Source: Punica granatum
Taxonomy: Eukaryota > Streptophyta > Magnoliopsida > Myrtales > Lythraceae
Direction of reading: 5' to 3'
DNA: 64,000 nt
Assembly (NCBI RefSeq): GCF_007655135.1
Contig: NC_045133.1
Coordinates: 1,054,001 to 1,118,000 of the forward strand
Shown: piece by piece, positions 1 through 12,244 of the stretch
Position numbering within the stretch: position 1 is the first letter of the stretch
How the letters are laid out: each line of letters begins with the position of its first letter
Made by a program: the position numbers and the translations under genes
The notes under the pieces: generated by a model
What the model saw: the letters and a program-made list of their open reading frames with translations, nothing else
The model's database searches: none
Told to the model about the DNA's origin: nothing

Positions 1-378
1 AGTCGATACACTGTCCGTCCTGTTCGACATAAGTATGCATTGTCTTTTCCGAAAACCCAACCGTATTGATTGTACAAGAACTCGGCCCCTCACAAAAAGC
101 CGCAAAGATGTCATTGCACAAACAATGAGAACTCAACACATTATTCACATTCATTTTATTGAACCCAGCAAAACAATGTGCCCTGTCGATGTATCGTCCG
201 CTGACCTTCTGATCTAGCAAAGATGTTGTCATATAATAAAGAGCTAGCTGCTGCACAAAAACATTGAGCTAGCGGAACAAATCATAACTCGAACTATAAC
301 CCTAAAAGACTCTTACCAAAGTGTATATATTTACAATGGACAAGAAAAGCTGACACACTTCGATGGGAGAAAACAATT
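1..378. other. 3' flank of the PUB18/19-like gene
   Basis: No coding region is supported here. On the minus strand this is the 3' flank of the U-box gene that ends at 379. A possible AATAAA-like polyadenylation signal on the minus strand is seen as tttatt near 155-160. The short plus-strand ORF at 35-217 has no recognisable similarity and looks like chance. Confidence 0.5.
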
Positions 379-2472
379 CTATCGGTCATTTCCGATTCGT
401 CCCCAGGAGCCTGCAGAAGAATTCGCCATCCCCGTATAGTTCCTCTCACTGAAGTTGAGAAGAATCCTGATGAGTGAACTTGCCTTCTTGCTCGTATTCG
501 AGGTCCCACTAGTCCCTTCATTGAGAAGGGAATAGAGGAAACCTGTAAGAGAAGCATCCCTAGCCAAGGCAGCAATCACGTCTTTTCCGCCATTGATGCA
601 CAGAGAGTGCAGGATCGAAACAGTGTACTCTTTCCCGGCTCTTGACGGCAAGGATCTCAACAAACCGGTTAGTAAGGGCAGTGCCGGAGTTTTAAGAATC
701 GCGACTGTTCCATCGACACTCTCGGCAAGGGAAGCGAGAACCGCCAAAGAATCTATTAGTAGCTCGACTTTGTCAGTCGAAGAAGAAGAAGAAGAGAGGA
801 TCGTGTTCACTAGCACCAGAACCGTCCCACCCTCTAGGACTCGTCGGTGATTTCCGGGGTAAAGAAGCACTCCATAAATTGCGACAACGGCATTCTTTTT
901 CCCGCAAGGCTTCCCCTCCCGAATAAGCTCTACGAGGGAGGGGATTGCTTCAGGTATTTCTCCGATTCGTTTCTGGCATCCCTTAACAAGGGAAATATAG
1001 AATATTGTTGCTGCTGCTGCTTGTTTCGATTCAAGAGTTAGGCCTCTCTTAAGGACTGAGACAACCGACCTCAGACCTCCACATTCCACAATCAGCTTTC
1101 TCCCGCTGGCGTGTTTCGAGAGTTTCAACAAGCCAGAAATTGCATTATCTTGGGCCACGGGATCAGTCGAAGATAAGAGGTTTAGCAGAGGAGAAACCAC
1201 GCCTGCCTCGATTAAACAAGACCTGTTGAAGATGTTTGATTTCGAGAGTAACCGAACCTCGTATGCAGCCCTGTGCTTCTGCTCGTCTGCCCCAAAAACA
1301 AGCCGCCTAGCCAGGAATCCTGAGAGAGATTTCATGGCTCCCGAGGCTGCTGGGCTTCCAGGGACAATGGTTTTCGTGATATCCCGACTCTGCCTACCTG
1401 ATTTAGCCAGAGATATCCCATTATCACTGCAGAATTGCTGGATGAGCTTCCTAAGTGTTGTGTTCGGCACTAAGTCGGTGCTCGTCAGCTTCTCCCCAGT
1501 CTTTGGGCAGATCAAGTTCCCCGCCTTGAGCCATTTTTGGATCGAGGACCGATCATAAGTCTGCCCTGTGGAGACTGTCACGGGGTCTGTCATTAGCTCT
1601 AGAGAAATTGGGCATCGAAAATCCTCGGGATTTAAGCAGCTGAGTGTTTCTGTGTTCAGCCTGACGTCTGTCTGATCTGGATGACTCTGACAATCCGAAG
1701 CTTCAAAGATCACTCCTCTGCAGTAGCTCATGAAGCCGACTAAGCTACTGAGGAGTGAGAATTCCGTCTCGTCACACTCGAAGCAGTCATAACCGATCTC
1801 TTCTTCCATGAATTTAATTTCCTTGTGACAATCACTCCAGGATTTTATGTCGAGATAGTCGAGAACCCACCTAGTGAGCCCTTGGTTCGGTTCAATTTCC
1901 TTCTCGAAGTAATCCAAACTTAGACGAATTTCTCTCATTGCCCATTCATCGCCTTGATCAAGCTCGCAACTGGTCTTCCTCGCCTGCTTCGCCACTAAAT
2001 CAACCAACTCCTTAACTTCATTCCCCACCCCGATCACATCCAAAGGCAAGATATCGAGGGCCGTGGCAATCGCGCGAACCAGCACGCGGGATTGACCTGC
2101 AACGAATTGAGACTTCATCAAGATCCAGAGCCGGGCGCCTTCCCGGGAACAGTCCTCCAGCAGGAAACCGATCTTCTGGAACGTAAGGTGGAGCTCTGAG
2201 AAGCAAAGTACCGTCGACCCCGAGAGAACCAACCGGTTCTCCTGCACGTCCTGGAAGAACTCCAGCAGAATCCCGACGAGGCGGATCATTTCCCTGGAGT
2301 TCCTCCGCTGGGTCGCAAAGAACTTCGACTGGTAACCGCATATCTGACGAGCGAGAGAGATCAGGGACTCGAGAAGGGTCGCCGGAGATATCCCCTCGCA
2401 CGGGTGAACTGCTGGAAAAGAGAGAATCCGGCGGCGGTCAGAGCGTCCTCGTTGTTCGTGTTTTTGAATCAT
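379..2472 (-). CDS. U-box/ARM-repeat E3 ubiquitin ligase, PUB18/PUB19-type
   Basis: Intronless gene encoding 697 aa. The ATG at 2472 (MIQKHEQ) is chosen because the codon that opens the frame slightly upstream is TTG, and because the protein then aligns with Arabidopsis PUB18/19, which begin similarly and share the block RRIL-PAVHPCE. The order is a PUB N-terminal helical domain (about residues 15-265), a U-box (about 285-355, containing CPISLELMTDPV and CPKTGEKL) and ARM repeats (about 390-690). The U-box recruits E2 enzymes and the ARM repeats bind substrate. PUB18 and PUB19 are known in Arabidopsis as negative regulators of ABA and drought responses; the same role here is inferred from similarity. 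Three CACGTG boxes lie 126-327 bp upstream of the start, which fits ABA-responsive expression. No broken motif is seen. Confidence 0.93.
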   Translation of the reverse strand: MIQKHEQRGRSDRRRILSFPAVHPCEGISPATLLESLISLARQICGYQSKFFATQRRNSREMIRLVGILLEFFQDVQENRLVLSGSTVLCFSELHLTFQKIGFLLEDCSREGARLWILMKSQFVAGQSRVLVRAIATALDILPLDVIGVGNEVKELVDLVAKQARKTSCELDQGDEWAMREIRLSLDYFEKEIEPNQGLTRWVLDYLDIKSWSDCHKEIKFMEEEIGYDCFECDETEFSLLSSLVGFMSYCRGVIFEASDCQSHPDQTDVRLNTETLSCLNPEDFRCPISLELMTDPVTVSTGQTYDRSSIQKWLKAGNLICPKTGEKLTSTDLVPNTTLRKLIQQFCSDNGISLAKSGRQSRDITKTIVPGSPAASGAMKSLSGFLARRLVFGADEQKHRAAYEVRLLSKSNIFNRSCLIEAGVVSPLLNLLSSTDPVAQDNAISGLLKLSKHASGRKLIVECGGLRSVVSVLKRGLTLESKQAAAATIFYISLVKGCQKRIGEIPEAIPSLVELIREGKPCGKKNAVVAIYGVLLYPGNHRRVLEGGTVLVLVNTILSSSSSSTDKVELLIDSLAVLASLAESVDGTVAILKTPALPLLTGLLRSLPSRAGKEYTVSILHSLCINGGKDVIAALARDASLTGFLYSLLNEGTSGTSNTSKKASSLIRILLNFSERNYTGMANSSAGSWGRIGNDR

Positions 2473-2597
2473 TTGAAGAGGCAAGAGGAAAATAGACTGG
2501 GCACTCTGTTGCTTGCTCTGCGTAATGGAAACAACGGTAAGACAGTGTCAGTTAATTTAATTCTCCAGATTTAGGAAAAGAGAATATCTTGGGTGTC

Positions 2598-2799
2598 CAC
2601 GTGGCAGAAATCTACGGCCCTACGGTCGGAGGGCGGATGTCTTTGGAGAGAAAGATCCTGCGACGCGTGTGGGTGACACGTGGAGGGCGGTCATTGCTAG
2701 GCTGTCTTGGTTCTTGGATCCTGGTCAATTATTATCTTCGAGCTTTGTCAACAGAATCAAGGGGCGGGAACTGGGCCCACCAACCGACTCGGACACGTG
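2598..2799. promoter_or_regulatory. Three G-box/ABRE-like CACGTG elements upstream of the U-box gene
   Basis: CACGTG occurs at 2598-2603, 2677-2682 and 2794-2799; the first and third extend to CACGTGGC, the ABRE core bound by ABF/AREB bZIP factors. They lie in the proximal promoter of the minus-strand gene starting at 2472. Function is inferred from motif and position only. Confidence 0.6.
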
Positions 2800-4078
2800 G
2801 CTCAATCTGGAGGTGACATGTTTCCTACGTCGTGGGGATTTGCTAGTGACGCCATCACAATTGAAGGCAATTGGAGGCAAAGATATAATAATTCAATGTA
2901 AATGGAATCGAGATGGATAATCAACTCCTTGCCCGTACGAGTACCAGTGTTAAACAATAAATATGATAGGAACATCTCATGATTTCACTGGATAATAAAG
3001 TCAAGCTGATTTGGGAGAGAGAAATACTCGTAATTACTCAATTTCAATTATTTATACGCTTCTTACATATGATATGGAAGATACTATAATGTATTTGATG
3101 AATCGGATTATCAGAATTCATATGGTGCATGAAATATTAAAATCAAATTCGACTTGATCCTCAGTCGTTTCTCAGCCGGATGGCTTAAATTAGAAGCAAT
3201 TTAGTGAAACTCTCTCGGGCGTGACTTTATAAATACAAGATGCGTTTTTGGTGCTTCTCGTCTAAACGTGTTTTATATACACACATATATATAATATATA
3301 TGAAGATCCCGAAACAATATCCAATAAGTTTGAATCAACGATCTCTGGATAATTTGATATAGGTTTATAGTCTGCTTCCACGTCTCGAATAACTAGTCAT
3401 GAAGTTGCTGTCTCCATCTAAATGAGAACGAGACTTCCAATTAGAGAGTCTATAAATTATTCATACTAACAGAAAGTTAAGCCGTAAGATTTTAATTCAT
3501 TCACTAATTGCAATTATCCACGGCCACAATGATGAGTTGACGTGGCACTTACGATTTGACTCATGGCCTTACTAAACAATGCCATGCACTTGATGTGGAC
3601 CAGTCACAAGTTGAATACTGGCACGCGTTTTCCTCTTTCAACTAAAACGCAGGCTAATTAAACTATACAACAATTCAACTAAATAAATTATCACCTTCAA
3701 CATTTCATTGTCATTAACCGATGGAGATGGACTGACCAATGTATCCGGTCAGTTTATGTAAGTTAATAGTACAAACCGGGGTCTCGGGCCACACTTGATG
3801 CGGTTATGCGACACCGGTACGACGCCAGCAACAATCATCACATGAAAACTGTCAGAGAGGTTATTGCCGGACTGCAGAAGTTGGTGATTCTGACTTTGCC
3901 CAGAGTCAAAAACAGATCTGATTATCAAAATGTCTTCCCGATCGATTTTTATTTAAAGCTGTGTTCAGGAAAAGCATACAAAGACTATTCACCAAAGACA
4001 GGAGAAGCAGCACTGGCATAGGTGTCTCATGCGATAACCGACGGTCCGTAATGCAGAACGGTTCTTCATTTTCTAAGT
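2800..4078. other. Intergenic, no gene seen
   Basis: AT-rich spacer between the U-box promoter and the 3' end of the aldehyde dehydrogenase gene. It has short TA runs near 3280-3300. The only ORFs are short and unrecognised (for example 3806-4021). Nothing else is supported. Confidence 0.5.
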
Positions 4079-7000
4079 TTACAGCCAAGCTGGGTTTCTG
4101 AGGGGAGTGACAATGGCTTTAACCTGCAGGTAGTTCTTCAGGCTGTATATGCCCTTTTCCCGGCCGATACCGCTCATCTTGTACCCGCCGAACGGGATCG
4201 CCGCATCGAACACATCAAAGCAGTTCACCCACACCGTCCCCACCCTCAGAGCTCGGGACAGTGTGTTGGCGACATCAATGTTCGTTGTGAATACCCCAGC
4301 AGCTAGCCCGTAGTGAGTCTGGTTCGCCCTCCTGATGACCTCATCAAGGTGCCTATCACAGAGGATAGAGTCTAAAGATGTAAGAAATGAATCGAGTAAA
4401 AGGGGCCAACCCGAGAATTTTCCGATCTTCTACGTTTCACCACTTGAATTTTCAATTCCACTCAAACCAATCCGTTTTTAGTTTTCACTTACTTGAATTT
4501 CAGGATAGATTGGACAGGCCCGAAGATCTCGTCCTTCGCTATCAGCATATCGTCCTGACGAATCAAGTATAGATAAGTTCTCAGCCCTTTAATGTGCAGC
4601 AAACTTAGAATGGAAGTACGGAACCATAAAACAGAACATCAATAAGCAGTACCTGAACATTTGAGAAAACTGTCGGCTGTACAAAGTAGCCTTTGGAGCC
4701 AAATCGCTCACCTCCGCATTCGAGGGTTGCATCGCTTTCGATACCAGCTTTGATGTACCTGAGGACCTTCTGGAACTGCTCCGAATCAATCTGAGTCATT
4801 GCAAAATCAAATTAGTTAATAAAAGACCAAAGATGAAAGAGCGTTCGGCTTTACCATTATAAAATATGAGGAAGAACACATACCTGAGGGCCTTGCTCGG
4901 TACCCTGCTTAAAGGGATCCCCAACAATACGCCTCATAGCACGGGCTTTTGCTTTCTCCAGAAACTCATCGTACACTCTCTCGTGTACGTATGTGCGGGA
5001 TCCAGCGCAGCAACATTGACCCTGCAGAAGTCCGGGAATCTCATTACTTACTTATTCGTTCAAACCCTGACAAAAGAACACAAATCTCAGAGAGAATTAT
5101 ACTTCAATGTCCTACCTGATTGAAGAAGAGAGCAAAGTGAGCGAGCTCAACGGCCTTATCAACATCAGCATCCTCGCACACTATGAAAGGCGACTTTCCT
5201 CCAAGTTCCAAGGTCACTGGCTTAAGGTTGCTTCTTGCAGCAAGCTCGAGAACAATCTTCCCAGTTTCAGTCGACCCCGTGAAAGCAAGCTGCAAAGAAA
5301 AAGAAAAATCTGAGTCCACTTTACGAGTATATTCGAAGATCAATAACTCGGAGAAGCTCTCTTCCCAGAAAGCACACCTTGTCCACGTCCATATGGCTTG
5401 CAAGAGCCGCACCCACCGTGGGCCCAAAACCCGAGACAATATTCAAAACACCCGGAGGAAGCCCAGCCTATCACAATACAAATCAGATTAAATGAACCGA
5501 ATTTTTTTGTTGGTCTAACCAAGTCGTAATAAAATGTGCAGAAACAGAAAGCCCCACCTCATGGAAGAGTTTGGCAGCATAGAGAGCAGTGAGAGGAGTT
5601 TGTTCTGCAGTCTTGAGAACAATTGTATTCCCACACGCGAGCGCCGGCCCCACTTTCCAGGCAAACAGAATGAGGGGAAAGTTCCATGGGATGATCTGCC
5701 CTGCAACCCCGATAGGCTCGTGCAATGTCTGCACATGATGGTTTCCATCTGCTGGCACCGTCAGCCCGTGGATCTTATCGGCCCATCCTGAGAAATTGAA
5801 TGGATAATCAGCAACCGTGTTTGATTCAATACTTAGTTTTTGCCCAAGTTAACTATTATTTCTTCATGCATCGGCCATACCAGCATAATAACGGAAAAGA
5901 CGTGCCAGCATTGGAATCTCAGCTTTTGCGGATTGTTCAAAGGGCTTCCCGTTGTTCCATGTCTCCAATGCTGCCAGCTCATCATTATGTTTCTCCACCA
6001 AATCAGCAAATCGCAGCAGTATTCTCGATCTTTCCTGTTCAAGAACAAATATGCAGCAAGATTAGAATTAAATGGCATAAGATATCAACTAACGTGGGTT
6101 GGATCAAGCAGTTCGGCGTTTGTTTCGCTTAAGCAAAGTCTCGAGTTCGAGTCCTGTGAATGTAGAAAATCCACGCTGTGAGAGCTTTACCCCTTAATGG
6201 GTCGACCCGGCTCGACTAGATTAGTCGAAATCCAATTGGATTTCCGAATACGAGGGTTCACACCGAAAAAAAAAATGGCATAAGCTATCATCGAACAATC
6301 AATTAGCACTACTTCTGTAAGGAAGTAGTACATTTGGTTGTAATAATACTCACATAAGGGGTCATCTTCGGCCATGGGCCCTCATCGAATGCCTTGCGAG
6401 CGGCAGAAACTGCACGGTCTATGTCCTCTTTATCGCCTTCAGCAACATGGGCAATAACCTCAGCAGTACGAGGGTCATATGTCGGAAAAGTTTTCCCTAG
6501 AAAACAACAAGCTTGCAGCCTCAATCAACAGTTCCAAGAAAATTGGATACACATTATCGGGTACTACAAAGACGTCAATCAGAACCTGATGCAGCGTCAA
6601 CGAATTTCCCATCAATGAGGTGCTGAGTGTAGCTTATCTGGACTGGTGGAACGATCAGTTCCTCTGCCACTGCTGCGGTACTGAACCTGCTGACGCCGCT
6701 TCCTGCTCTGGCATTTCTTCCTGCTGCACACGTTCTCGAGAATTAACATGGTCGACGTAAATGTTCTGTGGGATTACTGATATCAAGTTCAACGAGACAA
6801 GGATAAGATATTCAAATCGTTGGGCATCTTTCAAAACCAGTTTGCATCCCCGCCCATTGTATCAGGTTGGCACGATCAGGAGATTCATCCGGGCTCGTGC
6901 CAACAGCTTATAAATCACAAAGGAAAGGGCGACAAGATTCAAACACCAGATAAAGACTGTCCGCTGAGGATTCGATTCTATTCTGTAATTTAACCAACTG

Positions 7001-7344
7001 AAGCCACTGCTCATGCCAACTTGTATTATGATACTGCATATCAGACAACCTCGTACAGAGGGTACAGAAAAACAGGAACCTTTTTTTCAAGAGAAACACA
7101 AACTTTTGGACTATGTTTCCATCCTGAAACATAGGACAAACCGCATACACATGGGAGGCAGGTGAAACTCCACGAAAGCACGAAGCAACAAAGGGGCAAC
7201 CTAAGCTCCCCAAAAGCAGAAGGGACAACAAGAAAGAAAGAGCAATAGCAGAGAAGAGGAGGAGTCAGTCAGTGAATCACCATGGGAGAGGAGCAGAGAA
7301 GAACGGGTGAGCAAGGAGGAGATTCTGCGAGCTGCTGCTGCCAT
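4079..7344 (-). CDS. Mitochondrial aldehyde dehydrogenase, ALDH2B family (11 exons)
   Basis: Exons in transcript order: 7344-7281, 6720-6586, 6496-6354, 6034-5881, 5787-5558, 5467-5378, 5289-5116, 5021-4884, 4790-4653, 4554-4493, 4352-4079. All junctions are GT-AG and in phase, giving 533 aa, close to Arabidopsis ALDH2B4 (538 aa). The enzyme oxidises acetaldehyde and other aldehydes to acids with NAD+. The N terminus ([20 protein letters not shown]) is rich in Arg, Ser and Ala without acids, a typical mitochondrial presequence. Catalytic Glu300 (LELGGKS) and Cys334 (GQCCCAGSR) are 34 residues apart, as in human ALDH2 (268/302). The protein ends in [17 protein letters not shown]. Intron 1 is 560 bp and separates the presequence from the mature enzyme. 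Intron 3 carries a SINE. A cytosolic ALDH2C reading is unlikely given the presequence. Confidence 0.94.
6088..6272 (+). mobile_element. tRNA-derived SINE in ALDH intron 3, with TSD
   Basis: An insertion of about 185 bp lies between exons 3 and 4, antisense to the gene. It has a B-box-like promoter (GAGTTCGAGTCC, near 6138-6149, close to the consensus GGTTCGANTCC) and ends in a run of A at about 6265-6275. It is flanked by an 18-bp direct repeat with one mismatch: aaatggcataagatatca at 6070-6087 and aaatggcataagctatca at 6273-6290. Pol III-type head, poly(A) tail and TSD together mark a SINE moved by LINE-type retrotransposition. Confidence 0.85.
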
Positions 7345-7454
7345 GGCCAACCACCACCACCAACTCTCTGCTTTCTCCTTCTCTCTTTTCTTTCACTTTC
7401 TGTTCTTGTTTTGATGAAAGTGGAAAGGAAAGGTAACAGAGAGTGCCGCCCTGC

Positions 7455-7477
7455 CTCTCTCTCTCTCTCTCTCTCTC
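7455..7477. repeat. (CT)n microsatellite in the ALDH 5' region
   Basis: A run of CT dinucleotides about 110 bp upstream of the ALDH start; on the coding strand it reads (GA)n. It probably lies in the 5' UTR or core promoter. Confidence 0.85.
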
Positions 7478-7680
7478 ACCCCTGACAAGGCTGTCAATCT
7501 GTGAAGGGACCAACAGAGACAAAATCTTCCCATGCCAGCACACACAGATAATCTACCATGTCCATACTTTTCAAAGAAAGGTGCTTGTGAAGTCACCCAA
7601 CTTGATCGAATCCCCTTCCCATGCGTATCCAAAAGATCAGTATTATGAATTGGGGCTGAAAATCACAGGAAATAATAAAT

Positions 7681-7719
7681 AGAGAGAGAGAGAGAGAGAG
7701 AGAGAACTGTAGATGCCAA

Positions 7720-7750
<31 letters not shown>
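7681..7750. repeat. (GA)n and (TA)n microsatellites
   Basis: (AG)n at 7681-7705 is followed after a short spacer by (AT)n at about 7729-7750. Such tracts often mark polymorphic sites. Confidence 0.9.
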
Positions 7751-7758
<8 letters not shown>

Positions 7759-8110
7759 GCCAATTATTAGATAATAAAGCCAATATACATACATACATAT
7801 ATATATGTGTGTGTGTGCCGAATATCGGATGACGCAATTTAGGAAAACCGAGAGAACATATATGTCCATGCACCATGCTAATGCGTCGTAGTATGGATAT
7901 ATGCGTATACATAATACAGGAAATGTATGAATTAATTAAGATATGGATTAGGATGTGCGTGGAAAAAGGAAAAAAAGGAGTTGCTGAAGGCATCTCCATA
8001 ATATATGGTAGATGTCATTTTTGTGGGTCCTCTCTCAAATGGATGTGAAGTTAGTTCATAAGTCACGATCGATCGAGAGTGATGATTGCAAGTGTCCTCT
8101 ATTGATGCGT

Positions 8111-8334
8111 TTGATTTCATGGTAGGATTTTAAAATTAGATTTTGATTTTGAAAAAGAGTGGTATAAATGGAGTTCGCCCTTTGACTTTGTATAAGTTAT
8201 ATTGTTTTGTTGTGGAAAAGAGTGGTATAAATGGGGCCAACTATTTGATTTTGTATGAGTTATTTTATTTTGTAGTGGGTAGAGTTAAGTTTGAATTGTG
8301 ATTTTAAAATTATACTCACAAACCAAACAAAGCC
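8111..8334 (+). mobile_element. MITE copy 1 (about 225 bp)
   Basis: This begins gatgcgtttgatttcatgg and ends with ATTTTAAAATTA...CAAACCAAACAAAGCC, so the ends are imperfect inverted repeats (GCGTTTG / CAAAC, and ATTTTAAAAT near both ends). It is closely related to the copies at 12.0 kb and, inverted, 47.6 kb. No coding capacity. The interior holds two copies of a unit of about 70 bp (GTGGTATAAATGG...TTTGTAT-AGTTAT). No clear TSD was found for this copy. Confidence 0.75.
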
Positions 8335-9970
8335 ATGACTTTTGTGATAGCATTCATTCACACACCAATTAAAGAACATACCAAAGAAGCCGAAACCTAG
8401 CTATTTTCCTTACCATTACCTTTCGCTTACTCAACTAATTAAAATTAAAAGATTTGGTCTTTGATTATTGTCACTAGATTTTTCAAGTTCTTTTAATTTA
8501 TTTTGTCCATTTATTTATCAAGATTATTTTGTGCTTTCGGTGTTATCGAAACAAAGAGGTACATTACGATTATAGCTAGGTGAATAGTTGATAAAGGAGA
8601 GGCTTCTTTTCAGGTTTTTAACTTTTTTATTCATAATTTTCGTTTTTTTGTTCACTGTTACCATTGCCTTCGTCACAATCGTGTATATATACACACAATA
8701 TTAGACGTACGAGTTAGGTTAAAAAGATCATATAATATAGACATTATTAACATATTCCTTTTAGCTCTTTTTTTTTTCCCTTTTGCATCATAATATCCGG
8801 AAATCTAACCAGTCCGACTAATTTTACTCGAGCCGAATTAGCCAATTAAGAAGTAAAGTCATCACAATCATGAACTTTTTCATTCACAATACTCAAAACT
8901 AAGATCTTATTAAAAAAATAAGCGTTTAACTATTCGAATTAACACGTATTGATTGACCCTACATATTCAGAAGACAAGTCTTCTATGATAATTAATTTCA
9001 ACACAAGCTAAGTGCATTTGGTCAACAATTATATATATTAACATTATTAATTTGTTGTTTTCCTCGAGAGGCAAGATGGACTTCTGAAGGCTTTGAAGAG
9101 AATCCTCATGAATTATCCTCATGAAATTCCTCATGTTCGCATAGGCCAAGCCATGTAAATTGGACTGTTGGAGCACAATTCCACAAACAACAACCAATCA
9201 ATCAACTATAATATTTAAAAGCCGAGCACTGCATATGAGCTGATATTTTATTAAAATTTGCAGCTCGTGGTTTATCGCATTTTGAATTGCTTAAAAAATT
9301 TAATTTCTAATTGATTTTGTGTATTTGACTTTTCACTTCCAGTTAAATGAATTTTTTCATATTTTTGTCATATTTAACAAATTTCGAATATATATCCGTA
9401 TTATTTATATGCATTGATATATAATTATGAGTTTTTCTAAAAATTAAAAGTATTTTCGATAATTTATAATAGTTTATCGAAATACAATATATATTTTTAA
9501 ATTCAATGTACTAAATAGTGGACATGAAAATTCATGTTATACATATCTTCTATTTGTTTTAGTTTTTTCCACACCTTTATTATTACAAGATATCTCTCTA
9601 AGATTGATGTACTATATATATATATATATATATGCATATGTTGTTTGCATTTTTATAAGATCAGAATTAGTATTTACTATCATCTTTCGCTTACATTTCA
9701 TAATGATAAATCTACTCGGTACATACACTTGTTTATTTCTATTTATTTGCATTATGTGTGTTGATTATCCTCATTTGATTATAAAATAATTGACAAATTG
9801 TTAGTGTGACATGCGCGAGTATCATCTAATTATTATCTTAATATATGAAAATTTGGCCATTTTCGCGCTCTTCTCTTTTTTCCTTTAATATATTTAATTG
9901 TTTATTTGCTTTAGGTTTATAAACATTTTCTTTCAGAAAGTGCACAACCTCATATTTGGAAATCCAATGT

Positions 9971-10070
9971 ATCCAATCATTCTAAGTTTAAGTTAGATCT
10001 AAGAGACAAAACTCTCCTATTTCCAATTATTCTAAGTTTAAGTTAGATCTAAGAGACAAAACTCTCCTAG
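9971..10070. repeat. 50-bp tandem duplication
   Basis: 9971-10020 and 10021-10070 are the same sequence with about three mismatches (shared core tctaagtttaagttagatct). There is no coding potential. The near identity suggests a recent duplication. Confidence 0.9.
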
Positions 10071-12013
10071 TCATGAAATTTCTCGGATCACAAGACTCAC
10101 ACTTGATATTTTATTTAAGGAAAATAAATGTGTAATTATCTAACTACAACCAACATTGCTAAAAGACCTTTTTATATAAAAACAATTTAAATAATATCTT
10201 TTTATTTGTGACGTTGTCCTTATTTTTTCATTGTAACGCGAGATTACATCTATTGACTAAAATTAATTCTAATTTGGGTATTGATTTGGTTGTACAATGA
10301 AATGCTCTTAATGAATATTAAACCCCCATTGCAAATAAAGTTCGCTTCACATAGAATGAGGAGCTCATTGAAAGCCTATTATATTGTTGTCGTGATTTTC
10401 TAATTAAGAATATTAAAAATTCAATTAAGATCAGCGGAAGAAATATTAACTTTTAAAACTGTATGAAATATAAAGCAGTGATTTGAATTGTAAGTTTATG
10501 TTAGTATCAACCGTGGTGGCATGTTTAGGAACAAATACAAAAATATACATATATGTATTAATACGTGAAAAACAGAAGAAAAAATTCTCAAATTCGAACA
10601 AAGGAGCTCCATTTGGCCTCTGCACGTCCTACACCACAACCACTTTCTGTCGTCTGCATCCTTTTAATATATTTGTCTGTAACAGCAAAAAGGCGGAGGA
10701 AAAACAAAAAGTAAAAAGAATAAGAGTCCAAAAATTATGAAGTTTACCTATGGTCTCCTCGATTTGTAGAGGGACCAGTTTTAATAATTTCTTTAAGAAA
10801 TAGGAAAAAAAGGCCACGGCATATAAAAAAAAACTCGATAATGAAATTTCATGGAGGATATATTATCATAATTTGAAAATAATTAATTTGAAAATATTTG
10901 TGTGGTTCTCTATGTAAATATCTATAGCTTCTACACTATTCTGATTTTATCATCCTCTAAATTTTGGTATAAAAAAAATGAATTAATTTCACTTTTTTTT
11001 TTTGAGAAATAGTGAGACCCATATATTATATATAAGAAGAAAAGGCCAAAAATGATAAAGGCAACTTGTTTTCTTCTCTTGTCCCCGAAGGATATCAATC
11101 TATGCTTCCTCTCGTAGAGAACAAATTTGATGGGAGAGCTAACTGGTTGGATACATACATACATACATACATACAGGCAACGTATTATAATTTGCAACTT
11201 GCGAGAACTTCCACATGCTGACAACATTGTGACCACTGAGACTGAGACTTATGAAACCATTCAAGTGGATCATACTCATGATATGATCATATAAATTGTA
11301 TCCACGTCAGTCAATTAACCAACCGTATGTGTAACTTAATCATATTATTTGTTTTGATTTGATATTTCTTAGATATACATATATGTACTAGTTTATCAAT
11401 AATCTAAAAAAAAAAGGATCTTAAATTGTGGAATTTTCAAGAGTTAATTTTAAAAAAAAATCTTATGATTTAGAAAAATGAATAAACGAAATTAGTTGTA
11501 ATTATTTTTAAATTCATCCTTTCACTCACAGCGATTAGGGGTTGTAGCCTATAGTGTGTGGCTAGAGGTATGTTCCTATTGAAAAACCGATTCGTGATGG
11601 GCTTGAACAGAAGGGTGTCCATATATTTACGTATTTGCTCGAGTATGACCTCGTAGATGTTTGTAATGATCGACCATCGTGATTGCCATTTCAATTTTCT
11701 TCCCTTCAGAGAGAAATGAATTTTAGAGTGACGAAAGAATGAAAATGTTAATGAACATATGGTTGAAACTATGAATATTTTTCAATACATTCATTGAAAT
11801 AACTTTTCAGAACTTGGTTTTTCATATTACACGGATTTTAAGGTTTTAATACATATATATATATTCTTTTTGGATAAATTCCGCTCGGCTATGGGTCCGT
11901 ATTACACCAAATGAGAAGAAGAAATATTTGTGTAAAAGAAAAAAAAAATCAATCTATAATCCTAAGCCGGGACTCACCTTGAGTTCCTATTATGACCATC
12001 AACAAGATTCTTA

Positions 12014-12244
12014 GATTGCGTTTGGTTTCATAGTATGATTTTAAAATTAAATTTTGATTTTGAAAAAGAATGGTATAAATGGGGTCCACCTTTGACTTTG
12101 TATGAGTTATGTTGTTTTGTTATGGAAAAAAGTAGTATAAATGGGGTTCACTCTTTGACTTTGTATGGGTTATTTTGTTTTATAGTGGGTAGAGTTAAGT
12201 TAGAATTGTAATTTTAAAATAACACCCTAAAATCAAACAGGGCC
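12014..12244 (+). mobile_element. MITE copy 2 with TTA target-site duplication
   Basis: Same family as 8111-8334. The ends read GATTGCGTTTGGTTTCATAG and AAAATCAAACAGGGCC, and TTA flanks both sides (12011-12013 and 12245-12247). A 3-bp TTA/TAA target is typical of PIF/Harbinger (Tourist-like) elements, so that superfamily is the best guess. The internal repeat of about 70 bp is present here too. Confidence 0.75.

Noticed and set aside
10931..11236. 101-codon minus-strand ORF
   Set aside because: AT-rich translation over a CATA microsatellite; no protein-like signal.
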